Source: Orlajensenia leifsoniae (GTDB lineage: Bacteria > Actinomycetota > Actinomycetes > Actinomycetales > Microbacteriaceae). Taken from it: a stretch of DNA of 64,000 bases. The position numbers and the translations under genes are program-made. Numbering within the stretch: position 1 is the first letter of the stretch; the number at the start of each line of letters is the position of its first letter. The notes beneath the pieces are model-generated. The model saw nothing but the letters and a program-made list of their open reading frames with translations. It was not told the origin of the DNA and did not search any database. The stretch lies in the NCBI RefSeq assembly GCF_004570845.1, contig NZ_SPQZ01000002.1, forward strand, positions 744,001 to 808,000, given 5' to 3'. Positions 24,472 to 32,675 of the stretch are shown here, one piece after another.

Positions 24472-26084
24472 GGGTCGTGCTGATCGGCTACGGTCCCGTC
24501 GGGTCGCGCTTCGTCGACGAGATGCTCCCGTCCGTCCGCGACGGCTCGGTCGAGCTGACCGTGATCGGCGCCGAGACGACGGATGCCTACAATCGCGTTC
24601 TCGTGGCAGAGCTCGCCGTCGGTCACACCGACCTGGAGAGCATCATCGTCGCCGACAGGGGCGGGGCTGCGGCATCCGGCGTCAGGGTGCTCACGGGAAC
24701 GACCGCCGTCGCCATCGACACCGCGGCGGCCCAGGTCGTCCTCGACACCGGTGAGCGTGTCGGCTATGACAGGCTCGTGCTGGCCACCGGCGCCCGCGCG
24801 AACATCCCGACGCTCGACGGTGTCGCGAAGCCACAGCGCGACCTGACGCACCTGGAGAAGTACGGGCCGGCACTCGTCGGCCGCGACGACGACCTGCCGA
24901 CGGGCATCACCGTGTTACGCGACCTCGCCGACGCCGAGCGCATCGCGCGCACGGTGCGGGCCGGTGGCCGCATCGTGGTGCTGGGCGCCGGCGTGCTCGG
25001 ACTCGAGCTGGCTCTGGCGGCGACGCAGGCGGGAGCCCAAGCCTGCGTCGTGCACCACGGCGACATCCCGATGCCGCGCAACCTCGACAGGGGTGGCGGG
25101 CGCGTGCTGCAGGCGGCCCTGCGTCGAGCCGGGGTGAGCGTCGTCGAGCACAGCCGGGCCGAGGCCGTGAGCTTCCACGAGCACGAGACCGGCGACCGCA
25201 GCTTCGACGCCCTCATCACGGCCGACGGAAAGCAGATCCGCGGCGACCTGCTCGTGCTCTCCTGCGGGGTCGGAGCACGCACCGAACTGGCCACCCTCGC
25301 CGGTCTCCAAACGGCGGCCGGCATCGTTGTCGACGCGGACCTCCGCAGCTGGAGCGACCCGGCCATCTCGGCGATCGGCGACTGCGCGCACGTCGTGCCG
25401 CGCACGGCAGAAGCCGCGGAGCTCGCCGTGCTGCCGGGCGCGCCGACCGGACTGATCGGTTCGGGCTGGCGTCAGGCCGCCTGGTTGGCGGCGCAGCTGA
25501 GGGCCGAGGCTGCGGGCCTGCTCGCCGACCCGGCCGCGCCGGCTGAACGTGACGCCCTCGTCATGCTCAAGGCCGAGGGCATCGACGTCGTCGCCATCGG
25601 CGACGTCTCGGCCGAACCGTGGGATCCGCAGTACGCCGACGACCTCGACGACCCGCGAGGCCCGCAGCGTGTCGCGCAGTGGGCCGATCCCGAGAACGGC
25701 AGCTACGCGAAGCTCATCACCCGGAGCGGGGTGCTGACGGCCTTCGTCTGCGTGGGCATGCCCCGCACCGCCGCCGAGCTCACGCTGCTCTACGAGCGGG
25801 GAGCGGAGCTTCCGGCCGACCGCTCGGTGCTGCTGCGCTTCGACGGCCCCGACTACACCCCGGCGCTCGACAGCGACGTCTTCGCACCGGGTGCCACCGT
25901 GTGCTGGTGCAACGGCGTCACCGTCGCGCACATCGCCGATTCGGCCGCCTGCGGCAATACGACCGTGGCCTGCATCGGCAAGGACACCCGTGCGGGCACC
26001 GGATGCGGCGGCTGCAAGGGTCGAATCGCCGACCTGCTGGTGCACCTCGAGGCGACAGGCGGCACGACGTCGGCCGCGGTCTGA
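24468..26084 (+). CDS. FAD-dependent reductase subunit with BFD-like [2Fe-2S] domain for nitrate reductase
   Basis: Probable electron-transfer partner of the nitrate reductase. The 538-aa protein starts at GTG 24468 (MRVVLIGYGPVGSRF), overlapping the preceding stop as GTGA. It has an N-terminal FAD-binding Rossmann fold, a second NAD(P)H fold (IVVLGAGVLGLELAL near residue 165), an Asp in ISAIGDCAHV that contacts FAD, and a C-terminal BFD-like cluster with Cys in VCWCNGV and TGCGGCKG. The arrangement resembles the reductase half of NirB and the NasB/NasC proteins. NADH versus NADPH cannot be told. Confidence 0.85.
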   Translation: MRVVLIGYGPVGSRFVDEMLPSVRDGSVELTVIGAETTDAYNRVLVAELAVGHTDLESIIVADRGGAAASGVRVLTGTTAVAIDTAAAQVVLDTGERVGYDRLVLATGARANIPTLDGVAKPQRDLTHLEKYGPALVGRDDDLPTGITVLRDLADAERIARTVRAGGRIVVLGAGVLGLELALAATQAGAQACVVHHGDIPMPRNLDRGGGRVLQAALRRAGVSVVEHSRAEAVSFHEHETGDRSFDALITADGKQIRGDLLVLSCGVGARTELATLAGLQTAAGIVVDADLRSWSDPAISAIGDCAHVVPRTAEAAELAVLPGAPTGLIGSGWRQAAWLAAQLRAEAAGLLADPAAPAERDALVMLKAEGIDVVAIGDVSAEPWDPQYADDLDDPRGPQRVAQWADPENGSYAKLITRSGVLTAFVCVGMPRTAAELTLLYERGAELPADRSVLLRFDGPDYTPALDSDVFAPGATVCWCNGVTVAHIADSAACGNTTVACIGKDTRAGTGCGGCKGRIADLLVHLEATGGTTSAAV

Positions 26085-26104
26085 GCCCACCTGGCGCTGG
26101 GACG

Positions 26105-27322
26105 TCAGCGGCGCGCGGCCAGCGCCCACGGCAGCGGGAGCATCACTGTCGGAGCCGGTGCATCCTGCGGGGCGACGACGGCGAGGCCATCGGCCTCCGA
26201 CAGGCCCCTCAGCATCGCGGAGCCGCGCCACGAGGTAGCGACCGCCCGTCCGTTCTCGCGGTGGAACGGGATGATGCGGGTGTCGTGCTCGATCGGCTCC
26301 ACGTCGAGCTCCAGCAGGGGCTCGAGCTGCGCCAGCGCTCCCCCGGTCATGCCGGCGACGAGCGCGGGCGCGAAGCTCAGCAGGCACACCAGCGCTGCGA
26401 GCGGGTTGCCGGGGAGCGCGAGCAACGGTCGGCCATCGGCCAGGCGCGCCAGGAGCACGGGATGACCCGGCCGCATCCGGACGCCGTCGACGACGATGAC
26501 TCCCCCGGCGTCCTCGACGGCGTGGCGCACCCAGTCGCCCGAGCCGCGTGAGGTGCCCCCGGTCGTGATGACGAGATCGGCTTCGTCGGAGTGCTGCAGC
26601 GCATCGGACACGGCGGCATGGGAGTCCGTCGCATGGTGACCGGAGTCCAGCGACAGCCCCAGCATCGGCAGCAGGCTCGAGAAGACGGGCGTGTAGGCGT
26701 CGCGCACCTCGCCTCGGCGAGGAACGCCGGCGGTGATCACCTCGTCGCCCGTCACGACGAGCCTGGCGCGGGCGAGTCGGCGCACCTCGAGGGTGTCGAG
26801 TCCCGAGACGGCCCCGAAGGCCACGTGAGCCGGGGTGAGGACGGTGCCGGCAGCCCACAACAGTTCGTCCGCAGCGATCTCCTCCCCTGCGCGACGGATA
26901 TGGCGGCCGGCGGGCGGGTCGCCCGCGGCACGACCGGAATCGTTCAGCGATAACGCCTCGGCACCGGCCGCGTCGCGCACGGTGGCTCCGTGCTCGCTGC
27001 GCAGGACGGCGCGCGAGCCCGGCGGCACGACAGCCCCTGTCGTCACGGGTCGGGCGTGGCCGGGTCGGAGCGCGTCGCCGGGTGAGTTCGCGCCCATCCG
27101 CACCGGGTCGCCGACACGCCACGGTCCGTCTCCGGCGATAGCCCACCCGTCCATGGCGCTGATGTCGGCGATCGGGAGCGAGACGACGGCGAGGGCGTCG
27201 GCCGCCGAGGTGAGGCCGACGACGTCGCTGATGGCTGCAGGCAGCGAAGGCAGCATCCGCTCCGCCCCGAGGGATACGGAGCGAGCGCGGGCCTCGTGCC
27301 AGCTCGGCGAGGAGGAGCTCAC
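26105..27322 (-). CDS. moeA: Molybdopterin molybdenumtransferase MoeA
   Basis: Inserts molybdate into adenylylated molybdopterin. In the 405-aa protein the motifs are ISAMDGWAIAG, TGAVVPPGS, LVVTGDEVI, ITTGGTSRGSGDWVR, RMRPGHPVLL and LPGNPLAALV. The GTG at 27322 overlaps the preceding stop by 4 nt. The gene ends 20 nt from the nitrate reductase flavoprotein gene, tail to tail. It supplies cofactor for the adjacent nitrate reductase; the early moa genes are not in the window. Confidence 0.93.
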   Translation of the reverse strand: MSSSSPSWHEARARSVSLGAERMLPSLPAAISDVVGLTSAADALAVVSLPIADISAMDGWAIAGDGPWRVGDPVRMGANSPGDALRPGHARPVTTGAVVPPGSRAVLRSEHGATVRDAAGAEALSLNDSGRAAGDPPAGRHIRRAGEEIAADELLWAAGTVLTPAHVAFGAVSGLDTLEVRRLARARLVVTGDEVITAGVPRRGEVRDAYTPVFSSLLPMLGLSLDSGHHATDSHAAVSDALQHSDEADLVITTGGTSRGSGDWVRHAVEDAGGVIVVDGVRMRPGHPVLLARLADGRPLLALPGNPLAALVCLLSFAPALVAGMTGGALAQLEPLLELDVEPIEHDTRIIPFHRENGRAVATSWRGSAMLRGLSEADGLAVVAPQDAPAPTVMLPLPWALAARR

Positions 27323-27591
27323 TCGGTCTCGCCGGGGCCCGCGAGCTCGGCGAGCAGCGTGGCCAGTCGGCGCACCTCGGCGGCGTCGGCACCGGTCCGG
27401 CCCGCCGCATAACCGAGCAGGAAGGTCGTCACCGGCGCGGCCGGGCGGGCGACGCCGTGGGCGGCATCCCGAGCCAGGTCGAGCAGCACCGGGATCTCCA
27501 CCTCGAGGTCGCCCAAGGACGAACCGTCGGCGTCGAGGCGGGCGGAGACACGGCGCACCCAGTCGTCGAGGCCGTCGGGGGTGTTCGTCAT
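27319..27591 (-). CDS. DUF6457-type small protein between mobA and moeA
   Basis: 90-aa protein beginning MTNTPDGLDDWVRRVSARLD, all-helical in appearance, with no catalytic motif I can identify. It resembles DUF6457 proteins that occur next to molybdenum-cofactor genes in actinobacteria. It overlaps mobA and moeA by 4 nt at each end, so stoichiometric co-translation is likely. A helper role in cofactor assembly is inference. Confidence 0.75.
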   Translation of the reverse strand: MTNTPDGLDDWVRRVSARLDADGSSLGDLEVEIPVLLDLARDAAHGVARPAAPVTTFLLGYAAGRTGADAAEVRRLATLLAELAGPGETE

Positions 27592-28256
27592 GGCGTGTGC
27601 TCCTCGGTCTCGTGCGGCAGGGCGATGCCATGGTACGCGGCATCCTCGGGCGTATCGATGTCGGCCGTGACGCCGTCGGGCAGCGCGATCTCCCGCAGCC
27701 GCAGGTCGCGGATCAGGCGGCGCAGCGACGATCCGTCGATCGGATCGGCGTGAGAGCGCACGGCGCTCTCCAGCGCCTCGGAGCGGTAGGCCGCGAGCAG
27801 GGGTTGGCGGAAGCCGGCGGCATCGACGCCGATCACGCCGTCGCGGCTCCGGGCTGTGCCGTCACCGTCGTCGACGTCGACGTCGGCGTCGGCGACCGCG
27901 ACAGCGCTGAGCAGCGCCGCGACGGCCTCCTCGATGCGGGGAAGGTCGACGGCGATCACCACGATCATCGGGGCGAGCGGATGCGGCAACGCGGCGAGTC
28001 CGGCGGCGAGAGCCGCTGCCGGGCCACCGTAGAGCGGCCGCTCGCGCGTGACGATCACCCGGGGATCGAGCCCGGCGTCGCCGTCGCCCACCCACACGAT
28101 GGCGCGGGCCGAGCCGACGGCGGCGAGGCTGCGGTCACGGAGGCTGCGCCCGTTCCAGAGCAGCGCCGGCTTCGACGCGCCGTGAAGGCGATGGGCGCGC
28201 CCACCCGCGACGATCACGGCGTCGAACGCCGGGACGACCGCGGGAGCGCGACTCAC
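27588..28256 (-). CDS. mobA: MobA-like NTP transferase (molybdenum cofactor guanylyltransferase)
   Basis: Probably attaches GMP to molybdopterin to give the MGD form used by the nitrate reductase. In the 222-aa protein the nucleotide-binding start is FDAVIVAGGRAHRLHGASKPAL, followed by the PLYGGPAAALAAGL block and VVIAVDLPRIEE with the metal-binding Asp. GTG at 28256 is chosen as homology begins at once; it lies 10 nt after the rimM stop. Related NTP transferases (MocA, CofC) are alternatives, but the moeA neighbour favours MobA. Confidence 0.78.
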   Translation of the reverse strand: MSRAPAVVPAFDAVIVAGGRAHRLHGASKPALLWNGRSLRDRSLAAVGSARAIVWVGDGDAGLDPRVIVTRERPLYGGPAAALAAGLAALPHPLAPMIVVIAVDLPRIEEAVAALLSAVAVADADVDVDDGDGTARSRDGVIGVDAAGFRQPLLAAYRSEALESAVRSHADPIDGSSLRRLIRDLRLREIALPDGVTADIDTPEDAAYHGIALPHETEEHTP

Positions 28257-28266
28257 GCGGAAGGGA

Positions 28267-28938
28267 TCAGTTCTCGGAGGGAGCTGCGTCGGGCGAGGCT
28301 GCGTCGGGCGACGCGGTGTCGGATGCGGCCTCGGACTCGGCGGCGTCGGCCACGGCATCCGGAGCGGCGGCGGCATCGGGAGCGTCGTCGTCGGGGATCT
28401 CCTCGAAGAGGCCGAGCGGAGGAGTCACCGTGACGACACCGGTCGTGAGATCGACGGACGGCACGATGGCCGAGACGAAGGGCACCATGACCTCGCCCGT
28501 CGTGGTCTTGACGATGATGAGGTCCTGGGCAGGCAGGTGGTCGATGCGGGCGACGAGGCCCACCTTCACGCCGTCGCGCACGACGTCGAGGCCGACGAGC
28601 TGGTGGTCGTACCAGGCGTCTTCCTCACCAGTCAGTTCAGTGGGATCCTGGTCGACCCAGAGGATGGCCTTGGCGAGAGCCTCTGCTGCGGTGCGATCGG
28701 GCACGTCCTTGAAGAACCCGACGGGGTGCTGGTTGTACCAGCGGAGTTCGATGAGCTCGATCGACTTGCCGTGCCACGGCGTTCCGGGCGGCACCTGCAG
28801 GCTGAACACGGCGCCCGGAACGAAGCGTCGTTCCGGGGCGTCCGTGTAGAGCTCGAGCTTGATCGCGCCCTTGAGTCCGTGCGCCTTCAGCAGGCGACCG
28901 ACTCTCAGTTGCGTGCGCTTCTGCGCGTCGGCGTTCAC
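28267..28938 (-). CDS. rimM: 16S rRNA processing protein RimM
   Basis: 30S maturation factor that binds S19. The 223-aa protein has LRVGRLLKAHGLKGAIKLELYT at the N-terminus and a PRC-barrel C-domain (WYDHQLVGLDV, GEVMVPFVSAIV). A tail of about 45 Ala/Asp/Pro residues follows. It overlaps khpA by 4 nt. The usual next gene, trmD, is replaced here by mobA 10 nt downstream. Confidence 0.95.
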   Translation of the reverse strand: MNADAQKRTQLRVGRLLKAHGLKGAIKLELYTDAPERRFVPGAVFSLQVPPGTPWHGKSIELIELRWYNQHPVGFFKDVPDRTAAEALAKAILWVDQDPTELTGEEDAWYDHQLVGLDVVRDGVKVGLVARIDHLPAQDLIIVKTTTGEVMVPFVSAIVPSVDLTTGVVTVTPPLGLFEEIPDDDAPDAAAAPDAVADAAESEAASDTASPDAASPDAAPSEN

Positions 28939-29177
28939 CGCGCCGAGTCGGTGTCGACGACGTCGACGCGAACCCGCCGACCGTCCGCGAGGGCGGTGAC
29001 GAGGGTACGCACCGCCTTCGCGGTACGACCGGCACGACCGATCACGCGACCGAGGTCCTCGGGGTTCACACGAACCTCGAGGATCTCGCCACGCGGGGTG
29101 TTCTTGGTGAGCACCTGGACGTCATCAGGGTGATCGACGATCCCCTTGACCAGGTGCTCGACGGCGGGAGCGAGCAA
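28935..29177 (-). CDS. khpA: KH-domain RNA-binding protein KhpA
   Basis: 80-aa single KH domain with the RNA-binding GxxG-type loop IGRAGRTAKAVRTLV. It binds RNA, often as a heterodimer with KhpB. The TTG start at 29177 lies 2 nt after rpsP, and the end overlaps rimM by 4 nt; this rpsP-khpA-rimM order is standard. Confidence 0.93.
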   Translation of the reverse strand: MLAPAVEHLVKGIVDHPDDVQVLTKNTPRGEILEVRVNPEDLGRVIGRAGRTAKAVRTLVTALADGRRVRVDVVDTDSAR

Positions 29178-29179
29178 GA

Positions 29180-29599
29180 CTAGGCCTGCTCGTCCGTTGC
29201 AGCCTCGACGGCCTCGTCGGCGGGAGCCTCGGCCTTGGCGGCCGGCTTCTCGGCCTTGGGCTTGAGGACCGGCTTCTTCTTCTCGTCGGCGACGAAGGCA
29301 GCCTTGGGCTCCTTCACCTTGACGGTGCTCTTGGCGTTCTTGTCACCCTTGAAGGTGCCCCAGTCGCCGGTGAGCTTGAGGAGCGCGGCGACCTGCTCGG
29401 TCGGCTGGGCGCCGACGCTGAGCCAGTACTGCGCACGCGCGGAGTCGACCTCGATGAACGAGGGCTCCTCGGTGGGGTGGTACTTGCCGATCTCCTCGAT
29501 CACGCGACCATCGCGCTTGGTGCGCGAGTCGGCGACGACGATGCGGTAGTAGGGTGCGCGGATCTTTCCGAGGCGCTTGAGACGAATCTTGACAGCCAC
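29180..29599 (-). CDS. rpsP: 30S ribosomal protein S16
   Basis: The 139-aa protein starts [20 protein letters not shown], diagnostic of S16, and is extended by a Lys/Ala/Glu-rich tail of about 55 residues. The GTG start at 29599 is preceded by AGGAGAATT. First gene of the ribosomal run that continues through khpA and rimM into the molybdenum-cofactor genes. The 175-nt region upstream should hold the promoter, but I see no convincing -35/-10 pair in it. Confidence 0.97.
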   Translation of the reverse strand: MAVKIRLKRLGKIRAPYYRIVVADSRTKRDGRVIEEIGKYHPTEEPSFIEVDSARAQYWLSVGAQPTEQVAALLKLTGDWGTFKGDKNAKSTVKVKEPKAAFVADEKKKPVLKPKAEKPAAKAEAPADEAVEAATDEQA

Positions 29600-29774
29600 A
29601 ATTCTCCTGTGTGTTCTATGAGGTTGGGCGAACTGACAGCCGTGAGCGTGGGGTGCACACTCGGCAAAGGTTCAAGGGGAGTTCCAGAGGCCTGATTAGA
29701 GGGTCGGGCGGAAAAGGAACTCGATTGACCATTCTCGCAGATTCCGGCCGTAACGGGTAATCGGCTCCGGATGC

Positions 29775-30473
29775 TCAGCCGATCGCCAGCCCGAGCTCAC
29801 GTTGCAGGCCCGTGCGACCCGCATCCGTCACCGTGATCGCACGTCCGTCGGCCCGGCGGATCCAATCGCGCTCGAAGAAGACCGCGGCCAGCGCGGCACC
29901 GACTCCCCCGGCCAGGTGCGACCGGCGTTCGGTCCAGTCGAGGCACAGACGCACGACGGGTCGATGGGCGCGACGGATGCCGTCGACGTCGACCCCCAGC
30001 GACGCCAGCCAGACGGCTCCGGACGCCGTCATGGCGATGCCGTCGGCGCGGCTGACGTAGTCGCGCTGGTCGAGGGCGTCGAGCACCCCGACGCCGAGGC
30101 GTCCGGCCAGGTGGTCGTAGCACGTGCGCGCTGCGGCCAGACCTGCCCCTGCCCGTACGGCCGCGTAGGAGTTCCGAGGCGCTGCGGGGCGCGTGCTCGA
30201 GGCCAGCACCTCGACGACGTGAGCAGCATCCGGCCCCGCAAGACGAACGTAGCGGTGGCGCCCCTGCCGTTCCTCCGCCAGCAGTCCGCCACGCACGAGT
30301 CGATCGAGATGCCCGCTCGCCGTCGCCGGGCTCACGCCTGCGAGGCGCGCCAGCTCCCCCGCCGTCCATGCCCGGCCGTCGAGCAGGGCGAGGCAGAACG
30401 CCGCGCGGGTGGGATCGCCGAGCAGCGACGCGACGGCGGCGACATCGGCTGCGGCTACCGCGGCGGTCGTCAT
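29775..30473 (-). CDS. ArsR-type winged-helix transcriptional regulator
   Basis: 232-aa DNA-binding protein. The N-terminal winged helix is clear: LLGDPTRAAFCLALLDGRAW, ELARLAGVSPATASGHLDRLV (recognition helix), LLAEERQGRHRYVRL (wing). The C-terminal 130 residues show no known metal or ligand motif. ATG at 30473 overlaps the exporter stop by 4 nt (ATGA), so it probably regulates, or is regulated with, that exporter. Effector unknown. Confidence 0.85.
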   Translation of the reverse strand: MTTAAVAAADVAAVASLLGDPTRAAFCLALLDGRAWTAGELARLAGVSPATASGHLDRLVRGGLLAEERQGRHRYVRLAGPDAAHVVEVLASSTRPAAPRNSYAAVRAGAGLAAARTCYDHLAGRLGVGVLDALDQRDYVSRADGIAMTASGAVWLASLGVDVDGIRRAHRPVVRLCLDWTERRSHLAGGVGAALAAVFFERDWIRRADGRAITVTDAGRTGLQRELGLAIG

Positions 30474-31384
30474 GCCGGCACCGACCGCCGCCGGGACGGC
30501 ATCCGTGAGAGTGCCACCCCGACCAGGCAGACGACACCGCCGACCACCTGGAGCGGCGCGGGCACCTCGGCGAGGAAGGCCCAGGCGATCACGATCGTGA
30601 GCGGCGGCACCAGGTAGGTCGTCACGCCGAGCCGGCCCGCCGGCATGCGGCTGAGGGCGTACGCCCAGGTGGTGAATGCGAGAGCCGTGGGCACCGCGCC
30701 GAGATAGACCACGCCCCAGACTGAGGTGGCGGGTGCGGCGACGGTCTCCCCCACGAGCTGCGCGAGGAACGGCAGGCACACGACGGCTCCCACCGTGCAC
30801 GCGATCCAGGTGACCTGGAGCGCCGGGAGGCGTCGCAGCACGACCTTCTGCAGGATGACGCCGATGGCGTAGCTCACGGCGGCGAGGAGGCAGAGCGCGA
30901 TGCCCCAGCCGCTTCCGACGGCGACGCCCTGGCTGCCGATCGAGATGAGCACCACACCGACGAGGGACACCACCGCACCACCGATGAGCCAGGGCGGGAT
31001 CCCCTCGCGCAGCACCGTTCCGGCCAGCACGGCGATGAGGATGGGGCCGACGTTCACCAGCATCGCCGTCGTGCCGGCGTCGAGTTCGAGCTCCGCGGCG
31101 TTGAGCGCGATGTTGTACACGGCGAACCAGGAGATCCCGCAGCCGATGAGGAGCAGCCAGTCACGCACTGACGGGCGCACCCAGCCGCGCCGGGCGAGCA
31201 GGACGATGCCGAGCACGATGGATCCGACCAGCAGTCGGCCCAGGGTGAGGGCACCCGGGGAGAAGTGCGCTCCGACGGCTCGGATCACCACGAAGGCGGA
31301 TGCCCATGCCAGCACCGTCACGGCGATCGCCACGAGGGTGAGCGCCGAGACGCGCGTTCCGGAATCGGCGGTGTCAGTGACCAT
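30470..31384 (-). CDS. EamA-family (DMT superfamily) transporter
   Basis: 304-aa ten-helix permease with two EamA repeats. Helices begin with LTLVAIAVTVLAWASAFVVI; the repeat boundary lies near residue 150 (GWGIALCLLAAVSYAIGVIL). Such proteins export metabolites or amino acids; the substrate is not predictable. ATG at 31384 (MVTDTADSG) faces the ybdK gene divergently across 130 nt. It overlaps the regulator gene by 4 nt. Confidence 0.88.
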   Translation of the reverse strand: MVTDTADSGTRVSALTLVAIAVTVLAWASAFVVIRAVGAHFSPGALTLGRLLVGSIVLGIVLLARRGWVRPSVRDWLLLIGCGISWFAVYNIALNAAELELDAGTTAMLVNVGPILIAVLAGTVLREGIPPWLIGGAVVSLVGVVLISIGSQGVAVGSGWGIALCLLAAVSYAIGVILQKVVLRRLPALQVTWIACTVGAVVCLPFLAQLVGETVAAPATSVWGVVYLGAVPTALAFTTWAYALSRMPAGRLGVTTYLVPPLTIVIAWAFLAEVPAPLQVVGGVVCLVGVALSRMPSRRRSVPA

Positions 31385-31514
31385 GTCTCGAGCGTATGCC
31401 TCGCACAGTTCGGCGGCGGCCGAAGTGTCACGGCCCCCGTCCGGGCGACGAACTGAAAGGATGGCCGACAGGCGGCTCGCCACACCGGTGGCCCGAAGAG
31501 AGAACGGCTGACGC

Positions 31515-32660
31515 GTGCACATCAGTTTCGCCCGATCGGAACGCTCGACCGTCGGCATCGAGTGGGAGCTCGCGCTCGTCGACAAGGGCAGCGGTGAACT
31601 CACCGGCGTGGCCCCCCAGGTACTCGAGGCCGTGCGTCCCGCCGACGAGGAGCACCACCCGCACATCACCACGGAGTTGCTGCTCAACACCGTCGAGATC
31701 GTCTCGGGCGTGCACGACACCATCGGAGGGGCCGTCGCGCAGATGGGCGAGCTCGTCGACGAGGTGCGCACTGCAGCCGAGCCGTTCGGTGCGGATCTCA
31801 TGTGCGCCGGGTCGCATCCGTTCAGCCAGTGGTACGACCAGCAGGTCACCGACAAGGAGCGCTACCACCGCCTCATCGACCGCACGCAGTACTGGGGTCG
31901 CAACATGATGATCTGGGGCGTGCACGTTCACGTCGGAATCGAGTCGCGCGACAAGGCCATCCCGATCCTCGGTGCCCTGCTCAGCTACATCCCGCACCTG
32001 CAGGCGCTCTCGGCGTCGAGTCCGTTCTGGGCCGGCGTCGACACGGGCTACGCCTCGAACCGCGCGCTGATGTTCCAGCAACTGCCCACCGCCGGCCTCC
32101 CGTGGCAGTTCGAGGACTGGGCCGCCTACGAGCGGTTCGTCGACGACATGGTCGTCACCGGCGTCATCGACGACGACAGCGAGGTGCGCACCGACATCCG
32201 CCCCTCTCCGAAGTGGGGAACCCTCGAGACGCGCGCCTGCGACGGCGTGCCGACGACGCTGGAGCTCGGCGCCCTCGCGGCGCTCATCCAGTGCCTCGTG
32301 GAGTGGATGAGCGAGCGGCTCGACAACGGCGAGACCCTCGCGTGGCTGCAGCCCTGGTACACCCGCGAGAACAAGTGGCGTGCGGCCCGCTACGGCCTCG
32401 ACGCCGAGATCATCCTCGACGCGTCGGGCCGCGAGCGGCTGGTCACCGACGACCTGCGCGAGCTGGTCGAGGCCCTGATGCCGATCGCCGAGCGGCTCGA
32501 CTGCACCGAGGAACTCGGTCAGGTGATCGAGGTGCTGGATGCGGGCGGTAGCTACCAGCGCCAGCTGGCCGTCGCCGAGGCCTCGGGTGGCGACCTGACG
32601 AAGGTCGTCGAGCACCTCGTGCGCGAGATGCGCGCGGGCCGGCCACTGCCGGTCGGTTGA
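31515..32660 (+). CDS. YbdK-type carboxylate-amine ligase (glutamate-cysteine ligase 2 family)
   Basis: 381-aa ATP-grasp-like ligase of the GCS2 family. Start FARSERSTVGIEWELALVD, then ITTELLLNTVEIVSG, VHVHVGIESRDKAI, and RTDIRPSPKWGTLETRACD all match YbdK. It joins a carboxylate to an amine; E. coli YbdK has weak glutamate-cysteine ligase activity, the physiological product is unknown. The GTG at 31515 has only a weak GAAGAGAG upstream. It converges on ppk2 with 15 nt between stops. Confidence 0.9.
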   Translation: MHISFARSERSTVGIEWELALVDKGSGELTGVAPQVLEAVRPADEEHHPHITTELLLNTVEIVSGVHDTIGGAVAQMGELVDEVRTAAEPFGADLMCAGSHPFSQWYDQQVTDKERYHRLIDRTQYWGRNMMIWGVHVHVGIESRDKAIPILGALLSYIPHLQALSASSPFWAGVDTGYASNRALMFQQLPTAGLPWQFEDWAAYERFVDDMVVTGVIDDDSEVRTDIRPSPKWGTLETRACDGVPTTLELGALAALIQCLVEWMSERLDNGETLAWLQPWYTRENKWRAARYGLDAEIILDASGRERLVTDDLRELVEALMPIAERLDCTEELGQVIEVLDAGGSYQRQLAVAEASGGDLTKVVEHLVREMRAGRPLPVG

Positions 32661-32675
32661 CGACAGGGACGTCCC

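Noticed and set aside
29700-29774. TTGACC-like -35 in the rpsP upstream region
   Set aside because: It reads on the plus strand, away from rpsP, and there is no plus-strand gene or fitting -10 downstream of it.
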